A stretch of 64,000 nt of DNA, from the NCBI GenBank assembly GCA_947568835.1, contig OX387604.1:13049076-13113075 (forward strand), read 5' to 3'. The stretch's first letter is position 1, and each line of letters begins with the position of its first letter. The translations under genes and the position numbers were made by a program. The notes below the pieces were generated by a model, which worked only from the letters and a program-made list of their open reading frames with translations, made no database searches and was not told the origin of the DNA. Positions 62,401-64,000 of this stretch are shown here, piece by piece. Source of the DNA: Protonemura montana (lineage: Eukaryota > Arthropoda > Insecta > Plecoptera > Nemouridae).

Positions 62401-63969
62401 CAGAAAAAGAAAGAAGTGAAGAAAAAGAAGGAGAAGGAGAAGGAAAAAGAGAAAGAGAAAGAAAAGGACAAGAGTAAGGACAAGGACAAGAAGAAGAAGG
62501 GAGCTGCAACTGAGAAGCCTACCAGTGCGCCGCCCCCTCCACCCCCACCAGAAGCCGGCGCGGGAAACAAAGGCTTTCAGGTCAGACCTCTTCACTGATC
62601 CATCCTTTATAATAAAAATAATTACCCATTTTTTAACACTCAACAGTCTACCGAAATATGCTAAGAGTACAAAAAAAAGTGGCACTCAATTGAACTAAAA
62701 GCGATTCACATGCTCACTGGTTCCTTCTAAATCTTATCAGATAAAATTTACGGATGTGATGGTTTAATAGCACGTAAATTTTGTCTTCCCAATTTCTAAC
62801 ATATTTACCCAATGTCTTCAGCATATCTGATCAGAAGTAAAATTAACTAATTTCGTGTTTTGATCACCACTTGTCACCTGTGAAACAAAATTTCGTACAA
62901 ACTCTTTAAAAAACCTTTTCCTCGTGATTGATGAAACCAGTGTTTGATTCGCTCCACTAAAATATCTTTGGATTAAAATTATTCACCACCTTAATGCTTA
63001 CCAAAATTCTCACTGATAATGTCAAAACAAGACATTTGCAGCAGTAAAATTAATCTTTCTACTCTAGGGAGTGCTGCGAAATATCCGGGGCAGCAAGGAT
63101 ATGGGCCTGGATGGGTCAGGAGAAAGTCCCTCGCAGGAAAAACTGGCAGACAGTGATGTGGAAGCCAGCGGAGGAGGAGGACGTCAGATTCGCAGAAAGA
63201 CCTCGCAGAACATGTACAGCCATGGGAGCTTCTTTCTTCGAGTTGGAGCGATTGGTATGTCCATTAAATTCTCTTGTAATTCAAGTGCTACCTATCTTGC
63301 AGAAAGTTGAGGAAAATTGCAAAGGCAGCACATCACATATTTAATGTTAATGTATGGGTGAACCGCTTGGATAAACCTAGGGATTTCTGAGGAAATCCAC
63401 AAAAACTTATCAATTAATTAATGTGAGCTGCAAAAAGTCAAATTTTCAAATGCAAAAAGATAAGAGTTTCCTTTCTTTAATTTCCAATAAAAAAAACTAC
63501 AGAATTGCTTAAATAAAGAAATCTTATTTTCATTTAATTTATTTTTTAAGGTTTTGGTCTATGCACCATGATCTACAACGGACTGGAATGCGGGCAGTTC
63601 TTCGAGATCCCTTTCACATCCCCATGTTATCAGATTCTGCGTGGAGTAAACCCTGTGCTACAGATGGTTTTCACCTTCATGCAAATGTACTTCATTTTCA
63701 TGAATTCGCGGGTAAGCACCTCAGACTCAACAAGAAAAACTTTACATGTATTTTACTGATCATCTGTTAATTAAGATTGTTCTCTTGTCTTCAGCTAAAC
63801 ATCCACCGCTTCAAAGTGGTGGCACGCTTTGGTCTGATGCACATTGTAGCCACAAACTTGTGCGTATGGATTCGCACTTTAGTCCTGGAGAGCTTAAAGG
63901 AAATCAAAGCTTATCAGTATCGCAGACTTGGAGAGGTCTTGTCTTCAGTGGAGGAAGTAAATGTTCTGG
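57544..63969 (+). CDS. Otop: Otopetrin-family proton channel, second tandem copy (Otop B), 3' partial
   Basis: Well-supported exons: 61089-61203, 62290-62580, 63068-63254, 63551-63711 and 63795-63969, then off the window. They encode IYAKLLVVICIAYVISEVV, GFFTYLYGTSILFLLYVFCF, SHGSFFLRVGAIGFGLCTMIYNG and VVARFGLMHIVATNLCVWI, parallel to Otop A. Upstream, exon 60691-60876 (or a start at ATG 60701) joins in phase 2. Exons 57544-57551 (ATG GCT AG), 59097-59247 and 59371-59468 join each other and then 60691 in phase (AA|T AGG CAC GAG ATG), so I infer a long cytosolic N-terminus starting at 57544. If 60691 is not an acceptor, the protein starts at 60701 and the upstream exons belong elsewhere. Odd: a Lys/Glu/Asp tract (222-256) and seven prolines (267-273) follow the second membrane segment. 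Confidence 0.85.
57672..57740 (+). repeat. G-rich tract
   Basis: Multiple runs of 5-16 G on the plus strand in the first intron of the Otop B model. The strand asymmetry allows G-quadruplex formation. Confidence 0.8.
59589..59643 (+). CDS. Possible alternative terminal exon
   Basis: After acceptor tgcatgcag the phase-2 frame from exon 59371-59468 continues as KYGCVARAIPAPTGPLDQ and stops at TAG 59641-59643, giving a protein of about 103 residues. It is unsupported beyond phase and a reasonable acceptor. Confidence 0.3.
59950..60300. other. GC-rich island upstream of the main Otop B exons
   Basis: A locally GC- and CpG-rich stretch, open on both strands, with no protein motif in either reading. 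It lies before the exon at 60691 and could be a second promoter for a shorter Otop B transcript. The same compositional rise occurs at about 61800-62030 in the next intron but one. Confidence 0.4.
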
Positions 63970-64000
63970 GTGAGTCTACAATTTCTTCCTATTTTGCATT

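Noticed and set aside
62323-62685. Minus-strand Leu/Phe-rich frames that look like membrane proteins
   Set aside because: Antisense of the Lys/Glu repeat of Otop B.
1-64000. CRISPR array, prophage, operon or bacterial origin
   Set aside because: Intron-containing animal genes throughout; the tandem repeats present are microsatellites without spacer structure.

Overview
The window is arthropod genomic DNA, most likely insect. It has AT-rich spacers, GT-AG introns from tens of bases to about 17 kb, animal gene families (otopetrin, VAMP7, MAT2B, mARC, FASTKD, GUF1), an insect-style low-complexity secreted giant protein and a 5S-rRNA-derived SINE. Nothing prokaryotic or viral was seen. All gene models come from reading the sequence; exon joins were chosen by splice sites plus conserved reading phase, and family names rest on recalled protein motifs, not on a search.

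Left half (1-31.8 kb): one minus-strand gene, truncated by the left edge, encodes an extracellular repeat protein of more than 4,600 residues. A signal-peptide exon (31706-31793) is joined over a 16.9-kb intron to a single 9,693-nt exon, then a 224-nt exon, then an exon running off the window. A TATA box lies 30 nt before an initiator-like site. The large intron carries simple repeats and a full-length 5S-type SINE.

Middle (33-48 kb): a compact cluster of single-copy housekeeping genes. A FASTK-family RAP protein (-) and GUF1/EF4 (+) are head-to-head, both mitochondrial. GUF1 and MAT2B (-) converge with nearly abutting poly(A) signals. The mARC molybdenum reductase (-) and VAMP7 (+) are head-to-head. 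Complete models were obtained for all five, with lengths close to those of the human proteins.

Right part (49-64 kb): two tandem plus-strand otopetrin proton-channel genes. The first (795 residues) is complete and has a GC-AG intron and a NAGNAG acceptor. The second continues beyond 64000; its N-terminal exons probably start at 57544, and it carries a Lys/Glu tract plus poly-Pro in the loop after the second membrane segment.

The most unusual items are the giant modular protein, a perfect 17-2-17 palindrome flanked by exact 7-bp direct repeats in one of its introns, a 132-bp element with 38-bp inverted ends inside VAMP7, and the non-standard splice sites of the first otopetrin gene.
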